From Candidatus Sulfopaludibacter sp. SbA3 (GTDB lineage: Bacteria > Acidobacteriota > Vicinamibacteria > Vicinamibacterales > UBA2999): 64,000 nucleotides of DNA. The DNA lies in assembly GCA_945903265.1 (NCBI GenBank), contig CAMDNQ010000011.1, forward strand, positions 53,195 to 117,194, given 5' to 3'. A program made the translations under genes and the position numbers. This document shows positions 17,103 to 25,679 of this stretch, one piece after another; positions within the stretch are counted from its first letter, which is position 1; each line of letters opens with the position of its first letter. The notes under the pieces were generated by a model. That model worked only from the letters and a program-made list of their open reading frames with translations. It did no database searches and had not been told where the DNA came from.

Positions 17103-18262
17103 TCGGCGAGCTCCCGCATGACGCGAATCAGATCGGATTTGCCTTCGAAGCCGATGCCCGGCAGATCAGGCATCTCGATGTGGCCATCCTGGACGCGCAC
17201 CGTGTCCGGAAATCCGCCATACGGCTGGAACAGATCCGGGTAGCTCTCGTTGCCCCCCAGCCCCAGCCCCGCGGCGATGTTAAGCGACATCTGATGGCCT
17301 CCGTGAGGGATGCAGCGCCGCGGCGACCAGCCGGCGGCCTTGATGACCTCGAGCGTTCGCAGGTATTCGCACAGGCCGTAGGAGAGCGCGCAGTCGAACT
17401 GCAGCCAGTCGCGATCGGGACGCATGCCGCCGTGACGAAGCAGGTTGCGCGCATCCTGATGGCTGAACAGGTTCTCGCCGGTCGCCATCGGCGCCGGATA
17501 GAACTCGCCGAGCGCCGCCTGCAGGCTGTAGTCGAGCGGATCGCCCGCCTCCTCGTACCAGAACAGCGGGTACTGCCGGAGCATATGCGCGTAGGCGATC
17601 GCGGTCTCGAGAGTGAACCGCCCGTTCGCGTCGACGGCGAGCTGCGCCTTGTCGCCGATCTCGCCCAGGACGGCGTCGATCCGCTCGCGATCCTCGTCGA
17701 TCGGCGCCCCGCCAATCTTCATCTTGACCACGGTGTACCCGCGGTCCACGTAGCTGCGCATCTCCTTGCGGAGCGCATCGAGGTTCTTGCCGGGGTAGTA
17801 GTAGCCGCCCGCCGCATAGACAAACACGCGCGGGTTCGCGACCGCCCCATACCGGTCGGCCAGCAGCCGGAACAGCGGCTGGCCGGCAATCTTGGCGACG
17901 GCATCCCAGACCGCCATGTCGATCGTGCCGACGGCCACCGAGCGCTCCCCGTGTCCGCCCGGCTTCTCGTTCATCATCAGCGTCCGCCAGATGCGGTCGG
18001 GATCGAGATTGTTGCCGGTGTCATCCAGGAGCGTCCCGGGGTCGGCGTCGGTGACGCGCGCGGCAAATCGCTCGCGAATCAGTCCGCCCTGGCCGTAGCG
18101 GCCGTTGGAATTGAACCCGTACCCGACCACCCGGCGCCCGTCCCTCACCACGTCGGTGACGACGGCGACGAGGCTGACGGTCATCTTGGTGAAGTCGATG
18201 TAGGCGTTCCGGATGGCGGACGAAATCGGTTTGGTGGCCTCTCGGATTTCGACGATACGCAT
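17099..18262 (-). CDS. tarD: D(-)-tartrate dehydratase
   Basis: Enolase-superfamily member of 387 residues. I recognise the TarD sequence type: RNAYIDFTKMT, GYGFNSNGRYGQGGLIRERF, KPGGHGERSVAVGTIDMAVWD and PHGGHQMSLNIAAGLGLGG. Catalytic layout is complete: KxK with Lys182, Mg ligands Asp211, Glu237 and Glu263, and His320, each two residues before its Bradyrhizobium TarD counterpart. Converts D-tartrate to oxaloacetate. Head of a coupled tarD-ldh-VOC set and divergent from dctA. Related acid-sugar dehydratases differ around the active site, so this call is stronger than usual for the superfamily. Confidence 0.88.
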   Translation of the reverse strand: MRIVEIREATKPISSAIRNAYIDFTKMTVSLVAVVTDVVRDGRRVVGYGFNSNGRYGQGGLIRERFAARVTDADPGTLLDDTGNNLDPDRIWRTLMMNEKPGGHGERSVAVGTIDMAVWDAVAKIAGQPLFRLLADRYGAVANPRVFVYAAGGYYYPGKNLDALRKEMRSYVDRGYTVVKMKIGGAPIDEDRERIDAVLGEIGDKAQLAVDANGRFTLETAIAYAHMLRQYPLFWYEEAGDPLDYSLQAALGEFYPAPMATGENLFSHQDARNLLRHGGMRPDRDWLQFDCALSYGLCEYLRTLEVIKAAGWSPRRCIPHGGHQMSLNIAAGLGLGGNESYPDLFQPYGGFPDTVRVQDGHIEMPDLPGIGFEGKSDLIRVMRELAE

Positions 18263-18270
18263 GAAAAGGA

Positions 18271-18311
18271 CCTATAGCCTATCGCTAAAGCCCAAAGCCT
18301 TTCCTGAGGTT
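18271..18311. repeat. Degenerate heptad array between tarD and the symporter
   Basis: CCTATAG, CCTATCG, CTAAAGC, CCAAAGC, CTTTCCT and GAGGTTA follow one another in a 7-base register. The array fills most of the 65-bp divergent gap, so it may overlap promoters of both genes. Confidence 0.5.
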
Positions 18312-18327
18312 AGAATGACGCCTCCAT

Positions 18328-19662
18328 ATGGAAATCAGACCCACCGCAGTGACGACGCCCGGCCGGAAGAAACCGATCTATACGGTGCTCTACGTCCAGG
18401 TGCTGTTCGCCATCATCATCGGCATCATCCTCGGCTACGTCGCCCCCGAAACCGGCGCCGCGATGCGCCCCCTGGGCGACGGCTTCATCAAGCTCGTACG
18501 CATGATGATCACGCCGATCATCTTCTGCGTCGTCGTCGTCGGGATCGCGAAGATCGGCGACCTCCGGGCGGTGGGCCGCATCGGCACCAAGGCGCTGATT
18601 TACTTCGAGGTGGTCTCGACCATTGCGCTGGTCATCGGCCTGGTCGTCGTCAACATCATCAAGCCCGGGGTGGGCATCAACGCCGATCCGGCGTCGCTCG
18701 ATGCGGGAGCCGTCGCCTCCTACGCCAGTACGGCCGAGCAGCTCAGCACGACGCAGTTCCTGTTGAACATCATCCCGAACACGATCGTGGGCGCCTTCGC
18801 GGCCGGCGAGATCCTCCAGGTCCTCTTCTTCTCGGTCCTCTTTGGCATTGCCCTGCTCAAGGTGGGCAGCGCGGGACGGCATCTCCTCGACATCATCGAC
18901 CAGTTCTCGCACGGCCTGTTCGCGATGATGAACATGCTCATGCGGGTCGCGCCGATCGGCGCGTTCGGCGCCATGGCCTTCACGATCGGCCAGTACGGGA
19001 TCGGAACGCTGCTGCAGCTCGGCGCGCTGATGGCCGGCGTCTACCTGACGTGCGTGTTCTTCGTCGTCGTGGTCCTCGGCCTCATCGCGCGGGTGGCGGG
19101 CTTCAGCATTCTCAAGTTCATCCGCTACATCAAGGAAGAGATCTTCATCACGATCGGCACCTCGTCCTCGGAAGCGGTGCTCCCCCGGATGATGGCGCGG
19201 CTGGAGTACCTGGGCTGCTCGCGCCCCGTGGTGGGTCTCGTCATTCCGACCGGCTATTCGTTCAACCTGGACGGCACGTCGATCTACATGACCATGGCCG
19301 CGATCTTCATTGCGCAGGCGACGAACTCGCCGCTGTCGATGGGCGAACAGATCGGGCTGCTCGGCCTGGCGATTCTCACGTCCAAGGGCAGCGCGGCGAT
19401 TACCGGCGGCGGATTCGTCACGCTGGCGGCCACACTCGCGGCGTTTCCCGCGGTGCCCGTCGCCGGCCTGGCGCTGATTGTGGGCATCGACCGCTTCATG
19501 TCGGAAGCGCGCGCCATCACCAACCTGATTGGCAACGGCGTGGCGACGGTCGTTGTGGCGAAGTGGGAAGGCGCGCTCGATACGCAGCGGATGACCCGGC
19601 TGCTGAACGGCGAGGATCTCGACGATCTGCCGGAGCCGAAGGCGGCCCCGGCAGGCGTGTAA
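18328..19662 (+). CDS. Dicarboxylate:cation symporter, DctA/GltP type
   Basis: 444 residues of the DAACS family. Substrate and ion-site motifs are clear: [11 protein letters not shown] in the first re-entrant hairpin, [17 protein letters not shown] in TM7, [13 protein letters not shown] in the second hairpin and the TM8 RAITNLIGN. DctA-type carriers import C4-dicarboxylates. It is divergent from tarD across 65 bp, making co-regulation for tartrate or other C4 acids likely. It converges on the amidohydrolase at 19670 with 7 bp between stops. Confidence 0.87.
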   Translation: MEIRPTAVTTPGRKKPIYTVLYVQVLFAIIIGIILGYVAPETGAAMRPLGDGFIKLVRMMITPIIFCVVVVGIAKIGDLRAVGRIGTKALIYFEVVSTIALVIGLVVVNIIKPGVGINADPASLDAGAVASYASTAEQLSTTQFLLNIIPNTIVGAFAAGEILQVLFFSVLFGIALLKVGSAGRHLLDIIDQFSHGLFAMMNMLMRVAPIGAFGAMAFTIGQYGIGTLLQLGALMAGVYLTCVFFVVVVLGLIARVAGFSILKFIRYIKEEIFITIGTSSSEAVLPRMMARLEYLGCSRPVVGLVIPTGYSFNLDGTSIYMTMAAIFIAQATNSPLSMGEQIGLLGLAILTSKGSAAITGGGFVTLAATLAAFPAVPVAGLALIVGIDRFMSEARAITNLIGNGVATVVVAKWEGALDTQRMTRLLNGEDLDDLPEPKAAPAGV

Positions 19663-19669
19663 GTAAGGC

Positions 19670-21007
19670 CTAGTTGGTTCCGAGGGCCGCCAGCCGGCGG
19701 CCCGCAATCCACACTGAATGGATCTGCTTCGTGTTGCGGATGTCCTGAAGCGGGTTCGCGTCGAGCACCAGCAGGTCGGCGACGTTGCCCGGCGCCAGCG
19801 TGCCGATCCGATCGAGCCGCATGACGCGCGCTCCGTTGCCGGTGGCGGCGGTGAGCGCCTGCATCGGCGTCAACCCTGACTCCACCAGCAGCTCGAGCTC
19901 CATGTGCTCGAGGTACCCGAGGAAGCGGCCGAACGTCATGTTGTTCGGGACGCCGCCGTCGGTGCCCATCGCGATGGGAATGCCGGCGTCGGCCATGATC
20001 TTCACGTTCCGCTTCGCCTGCACGAGCGCCTGCTTGATCGATTGCGCGACCTTGTCGTTGCGCACGCGCTGCTGGAACTCCGGCGCGCTCACGATGTCGA
20101 CGTGTTCCTTGAAGAGCGACATGCCGCGCAGGAAGAACGGATCCTTGAACCACGCGGGCGTCGACTCGTAGACGAACACGGTGACTTCGCGCGTGAGGGT
20201 CGGGATGACGCCGACGTCGCGCGCCTTCATGTCGGCAATCAGCTCGGCGTCCACGTCCATGTCGCGCACGGAATGCGCGAGGACGTCGGCGCCCTTCTTC
20301 ACGACCGCTTTCGCGTCGCGCAGGTAGAAGATGTGCGGCGTCACGCGGAGTCCGCGCTTGTGCGCCTCCTCGACAATCGCCCCCCATGTCTCGGCGTCCA
20401 TGTTGCCCGGCGGGTCGTCGAAGTGCAGCTTGATGATGTCGGGCTTGATGTCGGCCACGCGGTTGGTCTCCGCGCGCGCTTCCTGCGCCGTCTTGAACCG
20501 GCGGACGCTCGCGCCCGACGTGAAGACGCGCGAACGATCCAGCGTGGTGGCGGTCCTCTGCTCTTCGCGCAGTTTGATCTGCTCGAGCTCGTCGTCCTTA
20601 TTCGCGCCGAGACTCACGACCGTCGTCACGCCGTAATTGGCCGTCATCCGCAGCTGGCGGATCAGGTCCTCGCGAATCGGGATCTTCGGGTCGAGCCCCT
20701 TCTGGGCGTGGCCGTGGGCGTTGATCATGCCGGGCATGATCGTTTTGCCCGCCATGTCGACGCGCGTGGCGCCGGCAGGGATGGTGGGATTGGCGCCGAC
20801 CGCGTCGATCCGGCCATCGCGCATGACGATGGTGGCCTTCTCCATCGCGGGCCGGCCGGTGCCGTCGATGACGCGCGCGTTCATGAGCGCCGTCACGCCG
20901 CCGGCCGCCGGCGTCTGGGCGGCGGTGCGTTCCTCGATGAGAAATGTTCCGGCAAGCCCCAGCGCCGCAGCGCCAAGAATCGCCAGCCGTAACGAAATCG
21001 GCAGCAT
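19670..21007 (-). CDS. Exported amidohydrolase, paralog of 13989-15320
   Basis: 445 residues from ATG 21007, chosen because AAGGAG lies 5 bases upstream and a signal peptide (MLPISLRLAILGAAALGLAG) follows. Metal-site motifs mirror the paralog: NAHGHAQ, IKLHF, TPHIF, LAHSV and MGTDGGV. The two proteins share order and most motifs throughout, so they arose by duplication; DctA and the tarD set lie between them. Substrate unknown. Confidence 0.87.
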   Translation of the reverse strand: MLPISLRLAILGAAALGLAGTFLIEERTAAQTPAAGGVTALMNARVIDGTGRPAMEKATIVMRDGRIDAVGANPTIPAGATRVDMAGKTIMPGMINAHGHAQKGLDPKIPIREDLIRQLRMTANYGVTTVVSLGANKDDELEQIKLREEQRTATTLDRSRVFTSGASVRRFKTAQEARAETNRVADIKPDIIKLHFDDPPGNMDAETWGAIVEEAHKRGLRVTPHIFYLRDAKAVVKKGADVLAHSVRDMDVDAELIADMKARDVGVIPTLTREVTVFVYESTPAWFKDPFFLRGMSLFKEHVDIVSAPEFQQRVRNDKVAQSIKQALVQAKRNVKIMADAGIPIAMGTDGGVPNNMTFGRFLGYLEHMELELLVESGLTPMQALTAATGNGARVMRLDRIGTLAPGNVADLLVLDANPLQDIRNTKQIHSVWIAGRRLAALGTN

Positions 21008-21026
21008 ACGAACTCCTTTGGCAGTT

Positions 21027-21107
21027 GTAGAGCGCACGCTTAAGCGTGCGCGCTACATCCGTATCGATGAAAGCGATGAAAGCGTAGTGTCCGCCTTTAG
21101 GCGGACC
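21027..21107. repeat. Pair of GTAG-type palindromes
   Basis: Two elements. The first, at about 21027-21057, begins GTAGAG and is built on GCGCACGCTTAAGCGTGCGC. The second, at 21083-21107, begins CGTAGT with arms GTCCGCC/GGCGGAC (21089-21095 and 21100-21106) around TTTA. Both contain CTTnAG at the centre. They fill the gap between the amidohydrolase start and the stop of the spermidine-synthase-like gene. Confidence 0.65.
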
Positions 21108-21110
21108 AGG

Positions 21111-24100
21111 TCAACGGCGGCGAATCGCGGCGGCGCGAGCCGTGTTTCCCTGCCGTTCAAGGGCATCCGCAAGGCCGTCGAGCGCCGGCCGGAGCGTCGG
21201 CGCCAGGAAAAGCGCATCCGAGAAATGCCGGACAGCGGCATCGGTGTCACCGGAGCGGAGCGCCACGGTGCCAAGGTTGACGTGCACGCCCGGGTCCGTT
21301 GGCGCCAGCCGGCGCGACGTCTCCAGCGCCACACGCGCGAGGTCGTACTGCTCCAGCGCGGCATGCGCGCTCGCCAGCAGGTTGAGCACGTTGACATCGG
21401 CCGGCGTCAGCACCGCCAGCTGCCGGCCGGCTTCCACGACCTGCGCGAAGTCTCCCCGTAAGTACGCGAGCCGCGCGCGGATATAGAGGTGTACCGACCG
21501 CTCGGGTGTGGCCTGCTCCGCCACACCGAGCAACGTCGCCAGTGCCTCGTCCGATCCGCGATCGGCGTACATGGTCGCGAGTTGCAGCAGCGCGGCGGGA
21601 CGGCTGGGATTCGCGAGCACGGCCTGTCTCGCCGATTCGGTCGCTTCGTCGGATTTCCCGAGCGCGCTCTGCACCGCGGACAGCTGGACGAGCGCGCCCA
21701 CTGCGGCCAGCGTCTGCTCCGCCTCACGCAGCCGGCCCGCGCGGGACGCGGCTCGTGTGAGCCCGTTCAACGCCACGCTGTCGTCCGGCGAGAGCCGCAC
21801 GGCCAGACTCAGATCGAGAAATGCCAGCTCCGCCGCATTGGCGCGCAGCTGCATCAGGCCGCGGTCGCGGAAATCGGCCGCGGTCGCAGCCGAGGCAGCG
21901 CTGATCACGGCCGGAGGCGGTGAAGCCGACCCCACGACCGCACGCAGGCTGTCGACATTCGCCTGCTGAAAGCGTCCGTAGACGGCACGCGGCGCCGTGT
22001 ATTCCAGCTGCAGACGGTCGTCGGTCTGGATGACGGCATTGCCGGCGAACTGCCGCAGCACCTGGCCTCCTGCGACGTACAGACTCAGCACGCTGAGCGG
22101 GTTGCGCACGTCGATCTCCGCGAGATCCGCCGCGACGCCGGGCCGCGCCCACGCGCCGGCGATTCCCGCGTCGAGCGCCGGAATGGGCCCAGCGCCGCCG
22201 ATCAACAGCAGATCGCTCTCGGCGACGAGCCACGCAGTGCCGTCCGGGAAAACCGAAAGAAAGGTGGCGACAATCGACTGCAGGTCCTCCTGGCTGATGC
22301 TGTAGGTGTGCGCCCACTGCGTCAGCAGCCCGCCGGGCGCCAGGCGCTCGCGCGCCGCCAGGAAGAACTCGCGCGTGAACAGCGTGGCGACGCCGGCCAT
22401 CCACGGATTCGACGGCTCCGAGACGATGACGTCGTACGTGTCGGGAGTCAGGTGCAGGTGCGCGCGGCCGTCGCCGACGATCAGCCGCGTCCGCGGATCG
22501 TCCAGCGCGTTGTGATTCTCCGTGGCAAAGAAGCGCGAGGCTTCGACAACCTGCGGCGAAATTTCAATGACATCAACGCGATCGACCGGGTGCGTTAGTG
22601 CCGCGCCGAGCGTGACGCCGCTGCCGAGTCCGATGATGCCCACGCGGCGCGGGTCCGGATGCAGGAGCAGCGGCAGGTGCGCGAGCAGCTTCTGTGTGAG
22701 CATGTCGGCGGCGTTCGACGCATCGACTTTGCCGTCGATGGCCAGCGAGAGCGCGCCAGGAACCTGCCGGACGGACACGGTCCCCGCCGCGCCTTCGCGG
22801 TAGTACACGAGCTGCCCCGCCTCGAGCCCGGTTTCGATGTCCCCCTCCGCCAGCGCCGCGGCATACCGGTACCCGCCGTTCGCGAGCCGCGCGGGATTCC
22901 ACGGCGGCATGAACAGCGCCGCGACAGCAACGCCTGCAGCGGCGGCGGCAAACACGTGGCTGCCCCACCGTCGCTGCGTGGCCCCGAGTCTCACAATGGC
23001 CCATCCGGCGGCCAGAAGCAGTCCGGCGCCAATCCGGATAGTCCCCTGGAGGCCAGCGGCCGGAATGAGGACGAAGCTCCCGAGCAGCGCCCCGGCGATC
23101 GCGGCGGAGGTGTTGATCGCGTACAGGATCGACACGCGCCTGGGATCGGCATCCGCCATCGCGAGCGTCAACGGAAACACCGCGCCCAGCGCGATCGTCA
23201 TCGGCATCTGCAGCGCGACGACCAGCAGGAGCTGGCGCAGGAAGACCGCATCGAAGGTGACGTCTGGACGGCTGACGGCCGCTGCCATCATCAGCGGGAC
23301 GCGGTCGACGACGAACCCTGCGGCGAGCGCGGCGGCGGCCGCGGCAATGAGCGCGGCGCCACACAGCGTGACAACGCTCCGCGGGGCGACCGCGCGGCGC
23401 GACACACGCATGGCGACGATCGCCGATCCGATCGCCATGCCGGCAATGACCGCCACGAGCATCGCGCCAAACGCATACGTCGTCGGACCGAGCACCATCG
23501 CCAGGATGCGCGTCCAGGTCACCTGGAACAGCAGTGAGACGAGGCCCGACACTGCTGCCGCGATAAGCGCCAGACGCACAGTCGTGGGGTGGGCCTGTCC
23601 GACTGACTGAACGTTGTGCGTGGAGCGGCCCCCGCGGTGCACTGTGTCGCGACGCGCAGTGCGTGCGAGAGCGATCGCACCCACCGCGGCGGCGACGTTC
23701 AGGACCACGCCGACGAGGGTCGTCCCGGAGATCCCGAGCGCCGGCAGCAGGACAAAGCCCGTCAGCGCCGCCCCGATGGCGGCGCCGGAGGTGTTGGCGG
23801 CGTAGAGCGCGCCCGCGCGATCCATCCATCGCACCGCCAATGGATAGGTCGCGCCCATCGCCGCCGCAGGGACTGCAAGCAGGACGAGTGCAAGGATGCC
23901 CATCACCACGTCAAAGAGACGGCCTCCCTCGCCGGCGTAAGCCCAGACGAGCGCGGGTCGGGCGGCGGTGAGCACGAGCGGCAGGAGCAGCGCGCACGCC
24001 GCAATGCCGAGTTCGAGGACGGCGTAGGCCCGCAGGGCCCTGGCGGGCGGCCACGCCCCGGCGTCCCTGCCGACGGCCCTGCCGGCGCCCCACGACCCGA

Positions 24101-24242
24101 ACGCCAGTCCGCCCATGAAGGCGGCGAGCAGGATGCCGACCGCGGCGGCGGTGTGGCCGACGGCCAGCGTCAGGAGCCGCAGCCACAGCACTTCGTACAG
24201 GAGCGCGGCGGCGCCGGAAATCAGGTAAATGAGGAGAAACAT
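21111..24242 (-). CDS. MFS-fused spermidine-synthase-like protein with C-terminal TPR repeats
   Basis: 1043 residues. About 14 hydrophobic segments make up residues 1-450, starting MFLLIYLISGAAALLYEVLW and repeating as LVSLLFQVTWTRIL, the hallmark of fused-MFS spermidine synthases. A Rossmann methyltransferase-like domain follows (GIIGLGSGVTLGAAL, VDVIEISPQVVEAS, VGDGRAHL, VIVSEPSNPW). The C-terminal ~250 residues contain TPR-like helices. Polyamine synthesis is not proven; such membrane forms may act on other substrates. ATG 24242 is preferred over longer starts whose extension is Arg-rich and not membrane-like. Confidence 0.82.
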   Translation of the reverse strand: MFLLIYLISGAAALLYEVLWLRLLTLAVGHTAAAVGILLAAFMGGLAFGSWGAGRAVGRDAGAWPPARALRAYAVLELGIAACALLLPLVLTAARPALVWAYAGEGGRLFDVVMGILALVLLAVPAAAMGATYPLAVRWMDRAGALYAANTSGAAIGAALTGFVLLPALGISGTTLVGVVLNVAAAVGAIALARTARRDTVHRGGRSTHNVQSVGQAHPTTVRLALIAAAVSGLVSLLFQVTWTRILAMVLGPTTYAFGAMLVAVIAGMAIGSAIVAMRVSRRAVAPRSVVTLCGAALIAAAAAALAAGFVVDRVPLMMAAAVSRPDVTFDAVFLRQLLLVVALQMPMTIALGAVFPLTLAMADADPRRVSILYAINTSAAIAGALLGSFVLIPAAGLQGTIRIGAGLLLAAGWAIVRLGATQRRWGSHVFAAAAAGVAVAALFMPPWNPARLANGGYRYAAALAEGDIETGLEAGQLVYYREGAAGTVSVRQVPGALSLAIDGKVDASNAADMLTQKLLAHLPLLLHPDPRRVGIIGLGSGVTLGAALTHPVDRVDVIEISPQVVEASRFFATENHNALDDPRTRLIVGDGRAHLHLTPDTYDVIVSEPSNPWMAGVATLFTREFFLAARERLAPGGLLTQWAHTYSISQEDLQSIVATFLSVFPDGTAWLVAESDLLLIGGAGPIPALDAGIAGAWARPGVAADLAEIDVRNPLSVLSLYVAGGQVLRQFAGNAVIQTDDRLQLEYTAPRAVYGRFQQANVDSLRAVVGSASPPPAVISAASAATAADFRDRGLMQLRANAAELAFLDLSLAVRLSPDDSVALNGLTRAASRAGRLREAEQTLAAVGALVQLSAVQSALGKSDEATESARQAVLANPSRPAALLQLATMYADRGSDEALATLLGVAEQATPERSVHLYIRARLAYLRGDFAQVVEAGRQLAVLTPADVNVLNLLASAHAALEQYDLARVALETSRRLAPTDPGVHVNLGTVALRSGDTDAAVRHFSDALFLAPTLRPALDGLADALERQGNTARAAAIRRR

Positions 24243-24291
24243 CCGCCTGCGCCTGTCGGCTTCGGCGGACAGGGGCCGGTCGAGTCTACCC

Positions 24292-24320
24292 TTGAGAGCC
24301 CCAGGACCGCGTGCTATCGT
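24292..24320 (+). promoter_or_regulatory. Sigma70-type promoter of the DUF6152 gene
   Basis: TTGAGA (24292-24297), a 17-base spacer and TATCGT (24315-24320), 27 bases before ATG 24348. GGAGGGAGAG provides the ribosome-binding site. Confidence 0.55.
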
Positions 24321-24347
24321 CTGTTCCAGTTGCGGAGGGAGAGTTTC

Positions 24348-24746
24348 ATGAAAGCAAAATTTGTCCTGATCCTCGTCGCCGGCGTGCTGGTGTCGACGCT
24401 GACCACGCAGGCGCACCATTCGTTCGCCGCCGAGTTCGACATCGACAAGCCGATCACCCTCCAGGGTGTGTTGACCAAGATGGAATGGGTCAACCCGCAC
24501 GGCTGGATCTACATCGACGTGAAGGAAGCGGACGGCAAGGTCGTCAACTGGGCCATCGAAGCGGGCGGTCCCACGGCGCTCCTGCGCCGCGGCCTCCGCA
24601 AGACCGATTTCCCCGCGGGCGTCGAAGTGAAGGTTGAAGGCTACCGCGCCAAGAGCGGTGCGCCGAAGGCCAACGGCCGCAGCGTCACGATGAAGGACGG
24701 CCGCAACTTCTTCCTCGGCGCGTCAGACACGCCCGGCGGCCAGTAG
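24348..24746 (+). CDS. DUF6152 family exported protein
   Basis: 132 residues. Signal peptide MKAKFVLILVAGVLVSTLTTQA, then the family start HHSFAAEFDIDKPITLQG and the NPHGWIYIDVKEADGKVVNW motif, closely matching the protein at 974-1405. Unlike that copy it is monocistronic, with its own promoter, a strong Shine-Dalgarno and a hairpin 20 bases after the stop. Role unknown. Confidence 0.87.
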   Translation: MKAKFVLILVAGVLVSTLTTQAHHSFAAEFDIDKPITLQGVLTKMEWVNPHGWIYIDVKEADGKVVNWAIEAGGPTALLRRGLRKTDFPAGVEVKVEGYRAKSGAPKANGRSVTMKDGRNFFLGASDTPGGQ

Positions 24747-24766
24747 CCCGCCGCGCCTCGTCGATC

Positions 24767-24796
24767 GGAGCGGACGACCCCGTGGTCGCCCGCTCC
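24767..24796 (+). terminator. Probable terminator hairpin of the DUF6152 gene
   Basis: GGAGCGG/CCGCTCC (24767-24773, 24790-24796) continues, after one A-C mismatch, as CGACC/GGTCG closed by CCGT. The downstream CCTGTTCATCT is only mildly U-rich, so Rho-independent activity is uncertain. Confidence 0.5.
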
Positions 24797-24867
24797 CCTG
24801 TTCATCTCGTATAGACCGGCACCCCGCCTCGGCGCGAACTTCCGCCCCGCAACAGATGCGCCAACCT

Positions 24868-25077
24868 TTACTGAACTATCGCGCAGATGGCATAGGCGGT
24901 CAGAGTGAGGCTGCGGTTGCCGCCGCCTGACTCTGCGTTGGTGCCGCTGACACTCCAGCTCGTCGAGCCACTGTTCACGGAATTGAACACCTGCATGTAC
25001 GCGGGATTGGCATTGCTGCCGGCGGGCACCCCGGTGGTTGAGCCGCCACCAATCACACTTCGTCCTGACGGACACAT
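24868..25077 (-). pseudogene. C-terminal remnant of a secreted Gly/Ser-rich protein
   Basis: About 70 residues, starting near LEAIAMCPSGRSVIGGGST and ending TLTAYAICAIVQ. This is the ending of a common bacterial domain type (CPsGkxvlGGG, then W-x-V, then TLTxYAICA). The upstream frame meets a stop within about 12 codons, so the N-terminal part of the parent is missing. It abuts the truncated isomerase-like frame on the other strand, as if a deletion joined two gene ends. Nothing else is seen in 24797-24867. Confidence 0.5.
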
Positions 25078-25082
25078 AGCGA

Positions 25083-25679
25083 TTGCTTCGAGCGACGAGT
25101 GCGCATTTCAAGTTCGACGAGCTGCAGGGTGCCACGTTTGCCGACCGGGTGCAGTGGGCGCAGGGGGTCGGGCTGCAATACATGACCGTGGCGGACCTTC
25201 CAGTGCGAGCCACCGTCCCGGAATGGGAGCATCTATTCGAATTGCTGAACACCATCGGCGAACGAGTGAAGGCCGAAGGCATGCAGCTTGGCCTTCACAC
25301 CCAGAACGACCTCTGGCGGTCTATCGATGGACTGAGCGTGATGGAACGACTGTTGGCCGCCGTGGACGCTCAGAATTGCCGCATACAGCTGGACCTCTCG
25401 ACCACGCAGTCCATGCAGGTCGACCCGGTCGGGTTCCTGCGGCGGCGCGCGGCACGATGCTTTTCAGTGCACCTCCGCGACGCGCCGACACCGGCCACGC
25501 CGGGTGGATATGTGTTTTCTGTGCCTCTCGGCGAAGGCGTGCTCGATCTTCCAGGTATCCTCGCCGCGGCGCGCAGCGGCGGCATAACGAACTTCGTCGT
25601 TGAGATGCAGACACAACCACCGGCGGACCCGTTCGACGCCCTGCGCCGAAGCGCCCTGTATATTCGCGGCCTCCCTTAG
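25083..25679 (+). pseudogene. 5'-truncated sugar phosphate isomerase/epimerase (TIM barrel)
   Basis: 198 residues beginning at a TTG with no Shine-Dalgarno, promoter or upstream frame. The sequence begins mid-domain: SAHFKFDELQG and LGLHTQNDLWRS resemble the central strands of xylose-isomerase-like barrels, and VPLGEGVLDLPGILAAARSGGITNFVVEMQ the last strands. Roughly the first third of the family is absent, so the protein is probably inactive. Its stop overlaps the convergent Kelch gene's stop by four bases. Confidence 0.55.

Noticed and set aside
18311..18330. ATG at 18315 as the symporter start
   Set aside because: It is out of frame with the symporter; ATG 18328 is the first in-frame start.
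24243..24500. An 86-residue N-terminal extension of the spermidine-synthase-like protein
   Set aside because: It overlaps the divergent DUF6152 gene and its promoter, and is charged rather than membrane-like; ATG 24242 starts the first membrane helix.
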